Below, piece by piece: positions 46,127 through 55,865 of a stretch of 64,000 nt of DNA; position 1 is the first letter of the stretch, and every line of letters begins with the position of its first letter. The notes beneath the pieces are model-generated. The model searched no databases. It was not told the DNA's origin and saw only the letters and a list, made by a program, of their open reading frames with translations. The position numbers were made by a program, and so were the translations under genes. Origin of the DNA: Gammaproteobacteria bacterium. Lineage in GTDB: Bacteria > Pseudomonadota > Gammaproteobacteria > Pseudomonadales > Porticoccaceae. The DNA lies in contig JACPPB010000012.1 in assembly GCA_016191205.1 (NCBI GenBank), positions 146,446 to 210,445 on the forward strand, read 5' to 3'.

Positions 46127-46935
46127 CGGCGTCTGCGCCCACAGTGGGCACCATTGCCCGGCGCTTCCGCCGCACGCGTGCGATTCAATGCGGCTCCCAT
46201 GCTGGTGAGGCGCCGCGGCAACCAGGGGAGATTCGAATGCGGCTGTAACGGAATGGCCCGTTTGTACGCCGTCAACACATAAAAAGTATCCGGCCCGCTG
46301 AGTGACAAGCGTTGGAGGGCCCTCTTGGGCAACTTCGTCAACCGACACCAGGATGCCGCGCCGGATCGACTGACCTCCGACTCGGAATCAAGTCCAAAAC
46401 CCAGCAAAACCAGCCAATCGCAGACTCGGGAGGAGCGCAGGCTGTTGTGGCGCCACACTCCCGCCGCGTACCACGGGGCGAGCAGCCACTTGCCCAGACC
46501 CAGCAACGAATACGGATTGAACCCGATCAGGACGATACGGCCACCGGGCCGGATTATTCGCGCCGCCTCAGCCAGAACCCGTTGCGGCTGCTGGCAAAAA
46601 TCCAGCGCATGATGGAGGACGACCACGTCGAAGGTATCCGAAGGCAACGGCAGCGCATCAAAGCCGCTCACCGCGTCAACCCCCGTGTCGGTCTCCTGGA
46701 CGAAGGTGAACCGGCACGGCTGCGCAAAACAGTCGGCAACTCCATGGCGCGGAGACACGCCGAGGTGGGCCAGGCGGAAACCGGGCGGCACGGATAGACC
46801 CCGGCAAAGACTTCGTTGAGCCTCAAGGATGCGCCGACCCGCGGGCGCGTCGAACCACCGCAACATTGCCGCCTGGCTAGCCGGGGCAGCCGCCACGCAA
46901 TAGCGGCTGGCGATGAAATTGGTCAGTCGCGCCAT
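46123..46935 (-). CDS. class I SAM-dependent methyltransferase (PA1814-like)
   Basis: The 270-residue protein, started at [20 protein letters not shown] (46935), has a methyltransferase type-11 core: a weak glycine-rich motif I replaced by [13 protein letters not shown], the post-I region [21 protein letters not shown], and [23 protein letters not shown]. In Pseudomonas the same protein lies between gloB and rnhA. The substrate is unknown. It is coupled to rnhA by ATGA overlap. Confidence 0.82.
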   Translation of the reverse strand: MARLTNFIASRYCVAAAPASQAAMLRWFDAPAGRRILEAQRSLCRGLSVPPGFRLAHLGVSPRHGVADCFAQPCRFTFVQETDTGVDAVSGFDALPLPSDTFDVVVLHHALDFCQQPQRVLAEAARIIRPGGRIVLIGFNPYSLLGLGKWLLAPWYAAGVWRHNSLRSSRVCDWLVLLGFGLDSESEVSRSGAASWCRLTKLPKRALQRLSLSGPDTFYVLTAYKRAIPLQPHSNLPWLPRRLTSMGAALNRTRAAEAPGNGAHCGRRRR

Positions 46936-47365
46936 ATTGGGCCAACCCTGCAAATGGGGGTTCGAAAGGGGCAATCTGCCATCATCGCCGTCATCTCCTC
47001 GCCTGCCTCTGAAAACCCGGCCGGTCCCGGAACTCGCAATTGACGACCGGGCCTCCCACCATGGCGTTGGCGCGCGGCGATTTGCGACCCGGCGCGCCAA
47101 CCGTTAGACTCCGGACCGGCAGCCCGGAACAGGTAGCGGGATTCTACCCGCGTTTGCCATTGGGCCCCGACACTCGGCCGCCAAGTCTACCAAGCGGACA
47201 ACGCTTTATATTTGACGGCTCGCAAAACCAGCAGTTACCGAATACCCCTGGATCGCCGCACCGATTGCGGAGCAACTGAGAACACAGCTACTGCCCGGAA
47301 TGGCGGGAAGGATACCTTGGCAGGAAGCTGACCAGTTGGCGGTGATCACGAGAGAACTCCCAGCG
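46936..47365. other. divergent intergenic region where gloB would be expected
   Basis: These 430 bp separate the methyltransferase from mltD. In Pseudomonas gloB (glyoxalase II) stands between them. I find no GloB motif (THxHxDH) in any frame. An open frame in phase with mltD begins after a TGA near 47213, with an ATG at 47300, but it gives no signal peptide and is not a recognised protein. Promoters for both flanking genes should lie here. Confidence 0.5.
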
Positions 47366-48655
47366 ATGACCCCCAAACATCTTCTGCTTTTGGCGTTTAG
47401 CGGCATTCTCCTGGCACACTGTGTGTCTTCACATCATTCGAATACCGACACATCGCGGCCGGTTGATCCGGTTGGACCAGGGGGCGTCGTCGCCACCGAG
47501 CCAAAAAGCCTTCCCCGCGACATGGCATCCGCCGATCAGCGCCTGCCTCCCCCCGCAAATGAGCCTTACCTGCCACCGCCCAAGGCCATCTGGAGCAACG
47601 ACAGCGTTGCCGGCGTCGATACCTGGCGAGCGATGAGCGAGCACATGACGTTCGCCCCCGACGCCACTGGGCCGTCCATTGACCAGGAAATACAAAAATA
47701 TCGCGACAACCCTCGTGTAGTGACGGCCGCCGCCGAGCGTGCCTCCCTTTATCTGCCTTACGTGACGCGCCGCCTGATGGAAAGCGATTTTCCGCCCGAG
47801 CTGGCGTTGCTGCCCTTTCTGGAAAGTGCCTACGACCCCCATGCGATATCGGCCAACGGCGCTGCCGGACTGTGGCAGATACAGCCCGGTACCGGCGACG
47901 TGCTCGGGCTTAAGCGCGATCAGTGGTACGACGGGCGCCAGGACGTCGTGCGCTCAACCGATGCGGTCATCGGCTATTTCGGCTATTTGCACCAACTCTT
48001 TGACGGCGACTGGCTATTGGCGCTCGCGGCTTTTAACAGTGGCGAAGGCACCGTGTCCAAGGCAATCCAGCGAAATATCCAGCAGGGGAAAGACACCGAT
48101 TTCTGGGCGCTGGATCTGCCGGAGCACACCCGCTCCTACGTCCCCCGGTTCCTGGCACTCGCCCGCATGTTCCAGAACCCCGAAGAAAACCAGCTGAGAT
48201 TATCGCTCCTGGATCGCAGTCGACCGCTGGAGTCTGTGACTGCGCCAAAGCAGATCAGCCTGGCACGTGCCGCCGAACTCGCCGAAGTCGATTACGACAC
48301 ACTGAAGCGGTTGAACACCGGGCTCAAGCGCGATATCACGCCACCACAGAGTCAGTACCAGATTTTGATGCCGTTGAATGCTGCGCAGCGGTTCGAAGCC
48401 GCTCTTGTGAATGCCCCCTCTGCCACGACGTCGACATCACCGATGCACTCGCAACCAACGCCAATTGAAGCCGCGCACACCAAAGCGCCCGTCGTTAAAG
48501 CGCGGACAGCGGGTTATCGCGTACAGCCTGGAGATTCGTTGTGGACCATTGCGCGCCGTTTCAACGTCAGCCCAAAGGCATTGATGCGGTGGAATGACAT
48601 CGACGACCCGCAGGTGCTGCGTCCCGGACAGAGCCTGAGGATCAGCGATCACTAG
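47366..48655 (+). CDS. mltD: membrane-bound lytic murein transglycosylase D
   Basis: The 429-residue lipoprotein starts at MTPKHLLLLAFSGILLAHC (47366), with the lipidated Cys predicted at residue 19. The SLT domain has the catalytic Glu in LLPFLESAYDPHAIS, followed by AAGLWQIQPGTG and AFNSGEGTV. One C-terminal LysM module (YRVQPGDSLWTIARRFNVS) binds peptidoglycan; other MltD proteins often have two or more. It cleaves glycan strands with 1,6-anhydro bond formation. An in-frame upstream ATG at 47300 is less likely because it would bury the signal peptide. Confidence 0.92.
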   Translation: MTPKHLLLLAFSGILLAHCVSSHHSNTDTSRPVDPVGPGGVVATEPKSLPRDMASADQRLPPPANEPYLPPPKAIWSNDSVAGVDTWRAMSEHMTFAPDATGPSIDQEIQKYRDNPRVVTAAAERASLYLPYVTRRLMESDFPPELALLPFLESAYDPHAISANGAAGLWQIQPGTGDVLGLKRDQWYDGRQDVVRSTDAVIGYFGYLHQLFDGDWLLALAAFNSGEGTVSKAIQRNIQQGKDTDFWALDLPEHTRSYVPRFLALARMFQNPEENQLRLSLLDRSRPLESVTAPKQISLARAAELAEVDYDTLKRLNTGLKRDITPPQSQYQILMPLNAAQRFEAALVNAPSATTSTSPMHSQPTPIEAAHTKAPVVKARTAGYRVQPGDSLWTIARRFNVSPKALMRWNDIDDPQVLRPGQSLRISDH

Positions 48656-48697
48656 CGCGATTATTTCTCGCCTTGGCGCGAAGCAGGCCGGATCAAG

Positions 48698-50599
48698 TTA
48701 CTGAGCCTGTTCGTCCTTGGGCTGGGGTCTGGTGTCAATTTTTGCGCTTGCCAGCAAGGCGCCCTGATACGCACTGAGCTCGCCGCCGGCCGTCGCTTCC
48801 AACATGGCGCGTTCGAACTGCTGCCGGCGCTGCTTCGGCACCGCCGTTATATCGCCGGAATGAATGCCAATCACCTGGAAAACAATCACGCCATTGGCAT
48901 TGTCAAAAGTGCCCACCAAAGGCAGAGGCGATTTCTCCGGAATTTCAAAAACGTGTTTGGCTACATCGCCGCCCGCATCGGTATCGTAGCGCCTCACACC
49001 GGAATTGACCTGCCATTCCAGGTGTTCACTCCGGGCGATTTTTTCCAGCGACTCGCCAGCCAGCAATCGCTTGCGGTAGCTCTCGGCGCGCTCGCGGGCC
49101 TGGGCCAGACCGCGTTCGTTCGTCAACACCGCCGCGATATCCGCCTTCACCTCCGCGAATGCGCGTCGCTGCTGCGGCGTATGTTCCTTGAGCTCCAGAA
49201 CGATTGCACGCGCGCCATCGAGCTCCACCAGCGGGCTGACATAGCCTCCCTTGAGCACTTCTTCGGAAAAGGCCGTGCTGACCACTTTGGGATCGCTGGC
49301 AATGCCTTCGCCGCCGTCACGGGTAATGGCTGACGACGTGTTCAGCGGCAACCCCATGGCGGTGGCGACAACGCCGAGATTTTCGGCCGTGTAGGCGGCC
49401 TCGCGAAGGTGTTCGGTCTGGCTCTGATACACAGCCCCCGCTTTTTCCTTGCGAAGTTCAGCGGCAATGGCATCACGCTCCGCTTCGAAACTGCCGACTG
49501 TCGGCTTGTCTTCACGGACCAACTTGACCAGATGCCAACCCATTTCCGTCTCGACCGGAGGCGTCACCTGACCGATCTTCAGTCCGTCCAGCGCCGATCG
49601 GAGCGGCAGGGGAAATTTGTCGGGGTCATAGGGCCCAATTTCGCCGCCCTGACCCGCCGTCAAGGCGTCTTCGCTCTTCGCGCGGGCGAGCTCGGCGAAA
49701 TCCGCCCCTGCCGCCAGGGCAGCCTGCAATTCATGCAATATTTTCTGATGGCTGCCGTCCGCTCGGGGCTTGATGAGGATTTGCGAGACGATGCTCTTTT
49801 TGGCCGCTTCTGCCGCATCAACACGATGTTGGTAACGTGCCTTCAATTCGCTTTCATCTATCTCGATCCCGGCGGCGATTTGATCCACGGACAGCTCAAT
49901 GTAGTTAACCACCACATGTTCTGGCGCGATATAAAGTTCGGGATGTGCGTCGTAATAGGCTCGCGTCGCGGCTTCATCCACATCGGTTTGCGCACCGGCT
50001 TTGGCTTTGGGCAGCGGGACATTGAGATAACGGAAGTCCCGGGTCTGCTCCAGATCGCCCAGGGCGTGTTCCAGCCCGGGTTTGGTCATGAATCCTGTGC
50101 TGACGATACCTCGAGCAAGCTGGCTGGCCAGCAGCTCCCGCGCCAGGAACCGGCTGTGGGTTTGCGGGGTGTAGCCCAGTTGCCCAATGTAGGCGAGGTA
50201 CTGATTTCTCGAAAATTTTCCGTCTTGCTGGAACAGCGTCGCGTCTTTCAGCACTTGTGCAATAAGCGCCGGAGCTACACCCATGCCCTCTTTCTGTGCG
50301 CGATCATCGTAGACTCGAGTGGTGATCAGGTTCTGCAGCGCGGGGCCGTAGAGTGCCTTATCGTCAATCACCGCAGGATCGATATCGGCGAAACGCGCCA
50401 TGATCTGCGCGCGCTGACGCTGCATCGCTTGCCGTACTTCCAGTCGGGTTATCCGTTGACCGTTGACTGAAGCGGCCTCTTCGACGGAGGCACCGCGAAA
50501 GAAGAACGACTGCACGCCAAAGAGCGCGAACGGAATCGCAATCAGGACCATCAACCATTTGCCGTATTTTCCCATTCCGTCCCGGAAACTCTGCAACAT
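48698..50599 (-). CDS. ppiD: periplasmic folding factor PpiD
   Basis: The 633-residue protein has an N-terminal membrane anchor (GKWLMVLIAIPFALFGVQSFF), a SurA-like chaperone region (about 35-260), and a parvulin PPIase domain (QILIKPRADGSHQKI to GWHLVKLVREDKP). It chaperones outer-membrane proteins leaving the Sec channel. Its position next to hupB and lon matches Pseudomonas (PA1805). The C-terminal half shows the usual weak conservation. Confidence 0.93.
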   Translation of the reverse strand: MLQSFRDGMGKYGKWLMVLIAIPFALFGVQSFFFRGASVEEAASVNGQRITRLEVRQAMQRQRAQIMARFADIDPAVIDDKALYGPALQNLITTRVYDDRAQKEGMGVAPALIAQVLKDATLFQQDGKFSRNQYLAYIGQLGYTPQTHSRFLARELLASQLARGIVSTGFMTKPGLEHALGDLEQTRDFRYLNVPLPKAKAGAQTDVDEAATRAYYDAHPELYIAPEHVVVNYIELSVDQIAAGIEIDESELKARYQHRVDAAEAAKKSIVSQILIKPRADGSHQKILHELQAALAAGADFAELARAKSEDALTAGQGGEIGPYDPDKFPLPLRSALDGLKIGQVTPPVETEMGWHLVKLVREDKPTVGSFEAERDAIAAELRKEKAGAVYQSQTEHLREAAYTAENLGVVATAMGLPLNTSSAITRDGGEGIASDPKVVSTAFSEEVLKGGYVSPLVELDGARAIVLELKEHTPQQRRAFAEVKADIAAVLTNERGLAQARERAESYRKRLLAGESLEKIARSEHLEWQVNSGVRRYDTDAGGDVAKHVFEIPEKSPLPLVGTFDNANGVIVFQVIGIHSGDITAVPKQRRQQFERAMLEATAGGELSAYQGALLASAKIDTRPQPKDEQAQ

Positions 50600-50630
50600 G
50601 GATGACGTCCGCTAACAGTCAGATAAAAAT

Positions 50631-50658
50631 AAAAAAAGGGCGCACAATCGATGCGCCC
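50631..50658 (-). terminator. Rho-independent terminator of hupB
   Basis: A 7-bp stem (50638-50644 with 50652-50658), 7-base loop and a T-rich run on the minus strand lie 24 bp past the hupB stop and before ppiD. Confidence 0.82.
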
Positions 50659-50681
50659 GTCAGGCCGAGAAAATCAAAATA

Positions 50682-50954
50682 TCAGTTGACTGCATCTTTA
50701 AGCGCTTTTCCGGCCTTGAAGCCTGGAACGTTCGATGCAGCAATCGTAATTTCTTCGTTGGTGCGCGGATTGCGCCCGGAACGCGACGGCCGGTGCTTGA
50801 CTGAAAATGTACCGAAGCCGACAAGCGACACCGGATCGCCTTTACGCAAGGCGGCGGTTATGCCGTCGATGGCGGCATCGAGCGCGCGCGCCGCACATGC
50901 CTTGGAAATATCCGCCGCATCGGCAATGGAGTCGATCAGTTCTGATTTGTTCAC
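50682..50954 (-). CDS. hupB: DNA-binding protein HU-beta
   Basis: The 90-residue protein begins at a GTG (50954) behind GAGGAAG. It shows the HU fold: [18 protein letters not shown], then [19 protein letters not shown] with the beta-arm [10 protein letters not shown], and the ending [15 protein letters not shown]. It bends and compacts DNA. It lies between lon and ppiD as in other gammaproteobacteria and has its own terminator. Confidence 0.97.
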   Translation of the reverse strand: MNKSELIDSIADAADISKACAARALDAAIDGITAALRKGDPVSLVGFGTFSVKHRPSRSGRNPRTNEEITIAASNVPGFKAGKALKDAVN

Positions 50955-50996
50955 AAGCTTCCTCTTGTTATCAAAGTTCCCGATGGTTTGACTCGA

Positions 50997-51097
50997 CAGG
51001 CTGCCGAAAAACTGCCTTATTGCACCGGCCGAGTTGACCGGCCACGGTGGCTGCGTGCCGCGCCGCTGGGCGTCCCCACGACGCTTTTCAACAGCCA
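50997..51097. repeat. short relative of the 37.5-kb MITE-like repeat
   Basis: The ends CAGGCTGCCGAAAAAC (50997-51012) and GCTTTTCAACAGCCAAC (about 51083-51099) are imperfect inverted repeats that match the ends of the 37505-37645 element. Internal sequence is different and partly self-complementary. It occupies the lon-hupB intergenic region. Confidence 0.6.
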
Positions 51098-51193
51098 ACA
51101 GCGTACCATTTTGTTGCTGAACGCGGCCCTACTGCCGCGAGCCGGCTTTATACCAAGCGCATTGCGGCAGGGTCAAGGAAGACCTGGGCAAAT

Positions 51194-53632
51194 TCAGTGC
51201 CGGCTCAAACTCGCGGTACTGCCGGCGACGTTGCCATCCTCCGCACCGCTCGCATCGGACGGGCCGGCCATGTATTCCTCATCCGACAGCGGCTTCGGCA
51301 TCCGCTCGAGTGCAATCTGCAATACCTCGTGTATCCATTTTACCGGACGAATATCGAGATCAGCCTTGATATTCTCGGGAATTTCCTTGAGATCGCGCTC
51401 GTTTTCCCGGGGAATGATGACGGTCCGGATGCCGCCACGGTGGGCAGCCAGCAGTTTTTCCTTGAGACCACCGATTTTCAACACCTGGCCCCGCAGGGTT
51501 ATTTCGCCCGTCATGGCCACGTCGGCCCGAACCGGTATCCCCGTCAGCACGGATATGAATGCTGTACACATGCCCACGCCGGCGCTCGGACCATCCTTGG
51601 GTGTCGCGCCCTCCGGAACGTGGATGTGAAGATCATTGCGCTGGTTGAAATCCCTCCGGATCCCCAGCACCTGCGACTGGGTCCGGACGACGGTCAACGC
51701 CGCCTGGATGGACTCCTGCATCACGTCGCCGAGCGAGCCGGTCTTGATAACGTTGCCCTTGCCGTAGGTCGCCGAAGCCTCGATGGTGAGGAGTTCGCCG
51801 CCCGCCGAGGTCCAGGCCAGCCCGGTGACCTGACCAATCTGGTTTTCCTCCTCGGCACGCCCATAGTCGAATTTGCGAACGCCGAGCAAGTCCTCCAGTT
51901 TGGCACCGTCGACCTTGTAAGCCGCCGTGCTTTCACCACGAACATGTTGAGTAACCACCTTCCGGCAGATTTTCGCAATTTCCCGCTCAAGCCCCCGAAC
52001 GCCGGCTTCGCGCGTGTAGTAGCGAATGATGTCGCGCGTTGCCGCTTCGTCGAGTTCCAGTTCCCCGGACTTCAGTCCATTGGCCTTGCGCTGCTTCAGC
52101 AACAGATAGCGTTCCGCTATCTTGAGTTTTTCATCCTCGGTATAGCCGGGGATGCGGATCACTTCCATGCGATCGAGCAGTGGCGCCGGAATGTTCAGCG
52201 AGTTCGAGGTACAGATGAACATCACCTCGGAGAGGTCGTAATCGACCTCCAGGTAGTGATCATTGAAGGTGTTGTTTTGTTCGGGATCGAGCACCTCAAG
52301 CAGGGCCGAAGCCGGATCGCCGCGATGATCCATGCCGATCTTGTCGACTTCATCGAACAGGAAGAGCGGGTTTTTCACGCCTGCCTTGGCCAGCTTCTGA
52401 ACCAACTTGCCTGGCAGCGAGCCGATGTAGGTACGCCGGTGCCCACGGATCTCGGCTTCGTCCCGAATCCCCCCCAGGGACATACGGACGAATTTTCTGC
52501 CCGTCGCTCGCGCTATGGATTCGCCGAGTGAGGTTTTTCCCACGCCGGGTGGTCCCACCAGGCAGAGCACCGGCCCCTTCAGCTTTTTGACCCGCTTTTG
52601 CACCGCCAGAAATTCGAGAATGCGCTCCTTGACCTCGTCCAGACCGTAGTGGTCCTGATTGAGGATACGTTCGGCGCGGGCCAGGTCGTGCTTGATTTTG
52701 GAGCGTTGCTGCCAGGGAACGTTAACCATCCAGTCGACATAGCTACGCAGGACCGATGCCTCCGCCGACATCGGCGACATCATCTTCAGCTTGTTCAGTT
52801 CGGCGCGCGCTTTTTCCAGAGCCGCCTTGGGCATGCCGGCGTCGGCTACGCGTTTCTCCAGGTGCTGGATCTCGTTGGGGCTGTCTTCGTTCTCCCCCAG
52901 CTCGCGCTGGATGGCCTTCATCTGTTCGTTGAGGTAGTACTCGCGCTGACTCTTTTCCATCTGTTTCTTGACACGACCCCTGACCCGCTGATCTACCTGC
53001 AAAACATCCAGCTCGGACTCGATCAGTTTGCGCAGAAAATCGACGCGCTCGCGGATGTCGAAGATCTCGATAATCTGCTGCTTTTGCGCCAGCGACAACA
53101 CCATATGCGTGGCCATGGTATCGACCAGACGTCCCGCATTTTCGATGCCCGCCACCATGGTGACAACCTCGGCGGGAACTTTCTTGCTGAGGCTGACGTA
53201 CTGCTCGAACTCCGCATTCAGAGCCCGCACGAGGGCATCCGCCCCCGTTCCCGAAAACTCTCCGGCGCCAGAAATCTCGTCGTACTCGGCGACCGGGAAG
53301 GGGTCCGATTGAAGAACGCGCCGGATCGCGACCCGCTGATTGCCTTCGACCAGGACTTTGACGGTGCCGTCGGGCAGTTTGAGCATCTGCAACACGGTTG
53401 CCAAGGACCCCACCCGGTACAGGTCGTCCTCGCCCGGGTCGTCGATGCCGGCATCCTTCTGGGCCACCAGCAGGATCTGCTTGTGCGTTGACATCACGGC
53501 ATCGAGCGCAAGAATGGATTTCGCTCGCCCGACAAACAGTGGAATGACCATTTGCGGGTACACGACGACATCCCGCAACGGCAACATCGGTAGCTGCTTC
53601 GAAGTCGCTTCCGGGCTAGTTTCCTGACTCAT
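51194..53632 (-). CDS. lon: ATP-dependent protease Lon
   Basis: The 812-residue enzyme (start MSQETSPEATSKQL at 53632) has the Lon N domain (PMLPLRDVVVYPQMVIPLFVG), the AAA+ module with Walker A GPPGVGKTSLGESIA and Walker B PLFLFDEVDKIG, and the Ser-Lys protease domain (TPKDGPSAGVGMCTAF, Ser; HRGGIRTVIIPRENE region after Lys). It degrades misfolded and regulatory proteins. Terminators or repeats flank it, so it is probably monocistronic. Confidence 0.97.
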   Translation of the reverse strand: MSQETSPEATSKQLPMLPLRDVVVYPQMVIPLFVGRAKSILALDAVMSTHKQILLVAQKDAGIDDPGEDDLYRVGSLATVLQMLKLPDGTVKVLVEGNQRVAIRRVLQSDPFPVAEYDEISGAGEFSGTGADALVRALNAEFEQYVSLSKKVPAEVVTMVAGIENAGRLVDTMATHMVLSLAQKQQIIEIFDIRERVDFLRKLIESELDVLQVDQRVRGRVKKQMEKSQREYYLNEQMKAIQRELGENEDSPNEIQHLEKRVADAGMPKAALEKARAELNKLKMMSPMSAEASVLRSYVDWMVNVPWQQRSKIKHDLARAERILNQDHYGLDEVKERILEFLAVQKRVKKLKGPVLCLVGPPGVGKTSLGESIARATGRKFVRMSLGGIRDEAEIRGHRRTYIGSLPGKLVQKLAKAGVKNPLFLFDEVDKIGMDHRGDPASALLEVLDPEQNNTFNDHYLEVDYDLSEVMFICTSNSLNIPAPLLDRMEVIRIPGYTEDEKLKIAERYLLLKQRKANGLKSGELELDEAATRDIIRYYTREAGVRGLEREIAKICRKVVTQHVRGESTAAYKVDGAKLEDLLGVRKFDYGRAEEENQIGQVTGLAWTSAGGELLTIEASATYGKGNVIKTGSLGDVMQESIQAALTVVRTQSQVLGIRRDFNQRNDLHIHVPEGATPKDGPSAGVGMCTAFISVLTGIPVRADVAMTGEITLRGQVLKIGGLKEKLLAAHRGGIRTVIIPRENERDLKEIPENIKADLDIRPVKWIHEVLQIALERMPKPLSDEEYMAGPSDASGAEDGNVAGSTASLSRH

Positions 53633-53819
53633 GAACAACCTCTGCAAGGGTTCGATGAAAGTTGACAGGCTCTATGTGGGGCCACCCAGGAAAATCGCAA
53701 GCGGACACAACCACCGGAGATAGCGAAATCGCGCTCGCAGCATGAGCGGTCATTTCCCGCGGCCATCAGCGCCCGGCAACCACGTCCGACAGCTCAAACG
53801 ACCTTGCAACAGCTCCAAC

Positions 53820-53846
53820 AAAAAGGGGCCTCTGAAGCCCCTTTTT
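53820..53846 (-). terminator. bidirectional Rho-independent terminator between clpX and lon
   Basis: A GGGGC/GCCCC stem (53825-53829 with 53837-53841) is flanked by A and T runs on both sides, so it can stop transcription from either strand. It follows the clpX stop by about 20 bp on the minus strand. Confidence 0.85.
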
Positions 53847-53866
53847 GCCCACCCTCCGGAACGATG

Positions 53867-55153
53867 TCAACCCTCGTCACTTGCTACACGAGACGCTTCG
53901 TTTCCTTCATAGACCACCAACGGGTCGGACTCACCACGAATCACGGCGGCATCGATGACAACTTTCTGAACATTTTTGACGGAGGGCAGGTCGTACATCG
54001 TGTCGAGCAGCACGTTTTCGAGAATCGATCTGAGACCGCGCGCCCCGGTTTTTCGCTCGAGCGCACGCTCCGCTATTTCGTCGAGCGCATCGCGCCGAAT
54101 ATCCAGTGCCACACCCTCCATATCGAAAAGCAGGTCGTACTGCTTGACCAGCGAATTCTTTGGCTCGGTCAGGATGTTGATGAGCGCTTCCTTGTCGAGT
54201 TCTTCGAGGGTGGCCAGCACGGGAAGACGCCCAACGAACTCCGGGATCAAGCCATAACGCACCAAGTCGTCCGGCTGTACCGTGGCCAGCGTCTCGCCGA
54301 TATTGCGCTTCTCATCCTGTCCACGCACCGTGGCACTGAAACCTATGCCACCCTTTTCTGAGCGCTGCTGAATGATCTTTTCCAGCCCGGAAAACGCACC
54401 ACCACATATGAAGAGGATATTTGACGTGTTGACCTGTAGAAATTCCTGCTGGGGATGCTTGCGCCCACCCTGTGGCGGCACGGATGCGACAGTTCCCTCG
54501 ATGAGCTTGAGCAGTGCCTGCTGTACGCCCTCGCCAGAAACGTCCCGGGTGATGGAGGGATTATCCGATTTGCGAGAGATTTTATCGATCTCGTCGATAT
54601 ACACGATCCCGCGCTGGGCCTTCTCGACGTCGTAGTCGCATTTCTGCAGGAGCTTTTGAATGATGTTCTCGACATCCTCGCCAACGTAGCCGGCCTCGGT
54701 AAGCGTCGTCGCATCGGCAATGGTAAAGGGCACGTTGAGCAACCGTGCCAGCGTTTCCGCCAGCAGGGTCTTGCCGCTCCCCGTGGGCCCTATCAGGAGG
54801 ATATTGCTTTTGCCCAACTCGACATCACTGCGAACCTTGCGGCCGCTCATGTCGAGCCGTTTGTAGTGATTGTAGACAGCCACCGAGAGGATTTTCTTGG
54901 CGCGCGGCTGCCCGATCACGTACTGATCGAGTATCTCCTTGATCGCCCGCGGGGTGGGCAGTCGATCGGGCGTGCGTCCGGTGGCGTCATCCTGGATTTC
55001 TTCGGAGATGATGTCATTGCAGAGGTCGACGCATTCGTCGCAAATAAACACCGACGGACCGGCAATGAGCTTGCGGACATCATGCTGGCTCTTGCCGCAG
55101 AACGAGCAGTAAAGCGGCTTGCCGCTGTCGCGATCTTCACCTTTCGCCGTCAC
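53867..55153 (-). CDS. clpX: ClpXP protease ATPase subunit
   Basis: The 428-residue protein has the N-terminal zinc domain ([27 protein letters not shown]), the AAA+ domain with Walker [18 protein letters not shown] and Walker [12 protein letters not shown], and the IGF-loop region ([11 protein letters not shown]) that contacts ClpP. It unfolds tagged substrates and feeds them to ClpP. The GTG start overlaps the clpP stop as GTGA. Confidence 0.97.
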   Translation of the reverse strand: MTAKGEDRDSGKPLYCSFCGKSQHDVRKLIAGPSVFICDECVDLCNDIISEEIQDDATGRTPDRLPTPRAIKEILDQYVIGQPRAKKILSVAVYNHYKRLDMSGRKVRSDVELGKSNILLIGPTGSGKTLLAETLARLLNVPFTIADATTLTEAGYVGEDVENIIQKLLQKCDYDVEKAQRGIVYIDEIDKISRKSDNPSITRDVSGEGVQQALLKLIEGTVASVPPQGGRKHPQQEFLQVNTSNILFICGGAFSGLEKIIQQRSEKGGIGFSATVRGQDEKRNIGETLATVQPDDLVRYGLIPEFVGRLPVLATLEELDKEALINILTEPKNSLVKQYDLLFDMEGVALDIRRDALDEIAERALERKTGARGLRSILENVLLDTMYDLPSVKNVQKVVIDAAVIRGESDPLVVYEGNEASRVASDEG

Positions 55154-55797
55154 CGGTGCCTCCTCGTCGCGCGCGCACTTGCTGTACTCATGGACTCCAC
55201 CAAGCCGTAGGCCTTCGCCTCAGTGGCACTCATGAACCTGTCACGCTCGGTATCCTGGGCGATGCGCTCAATTGCCTGGCCGGTATGGTGGGCAAGCAGT
55301 TCGTTGAGTTTCTCGCGGATCTTGAGAATTTCCTGTGCCTGAATGTGGATATCGGACGCCTGTCCCTGGGCTCCACCGCTGGGCTGGTGGATCATGCAGC
55401 GGGAGTTCGCCAGCGTAAAGCGCTTTCCCGGCGCCCCGGCCGCCAGCAGGAACGCCCCCATGCTGGCCGCCTGGCCGATGCACATGGTGCTCACATCCGG
55501 GCGCACAAATTGCATTGTGTCGTAGATCGACAGGCCGGCGGTGACTGAACCACCCGGCGAATTGATGTAGAAATGGATGTCCTTCTCCGGGTTTTCCGCT
55601 TCGAGAAACAGCAGTTGAGCCACCACCAGGTTCGCGCTGTAATCCTCGACCGGGCCGACCAGAAAAATAATCCGCTCCTTCAGCAGTCTCGAATAGATAT
55701 CGAAGGAGCGCTCGCCGCGCGCGGTCTGTTCGACCACCATCGGCACCAATCCACCAGCACCGGTGGGCGGGGTGTGTTTGAGCAAATCATCGCGCAT
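55150..55797 (-). CDS. clpP: ATP-dependent Clp protease proteolytic subunit
   Basis: The 215-residue protein has the Ser-His-Asp triad: Ser in [13 protein letters not shown], His in [11 protein letters not shown], and an Asp in [11 protein letters not shown]. The C terminus (after YGLVESM) ends in a short basic tail, SARATRRHR, that overlaps clpX by 4 bp; most ClpP proteins end in a different tail and have an intergenic gap. It forms the tetradecameric chamber used by ClpX. Confidence 0.95.
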   Translation of the reverse strand: MRDDLLKHTPPTGAGGLVPMVVEQTARGERSFDIYSRLLKERIIFLVGPVEDYSANLVVAQLLFLEAENPEKDIHFYINSPGGSVTAGLSIYDTMQFVRPDVSTMCIGQAASMGAFLLAAGAPGKRFTLANSRCMIHQPSGGAQGQASDIHIQAQEILKIREKLNELLAHHTGQAIERIAQDTERDRFMSATEAKAYGLVESMSTASARATRRHR

Positions 55798-55865
55798 GGG
55801 TGTCTCGGCTGCTGGAATGGCTGTGGCCGCATTGTAGCTTTGAACCGCGGCCAGGAGCGTAAGAG

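Noticed and set aside
47300-47365. Earlier start for mltD at 47300
   Set aside because: It would place 22 hydrophilic residues before the lipoprotein signal peptide, which normally begins the protein.
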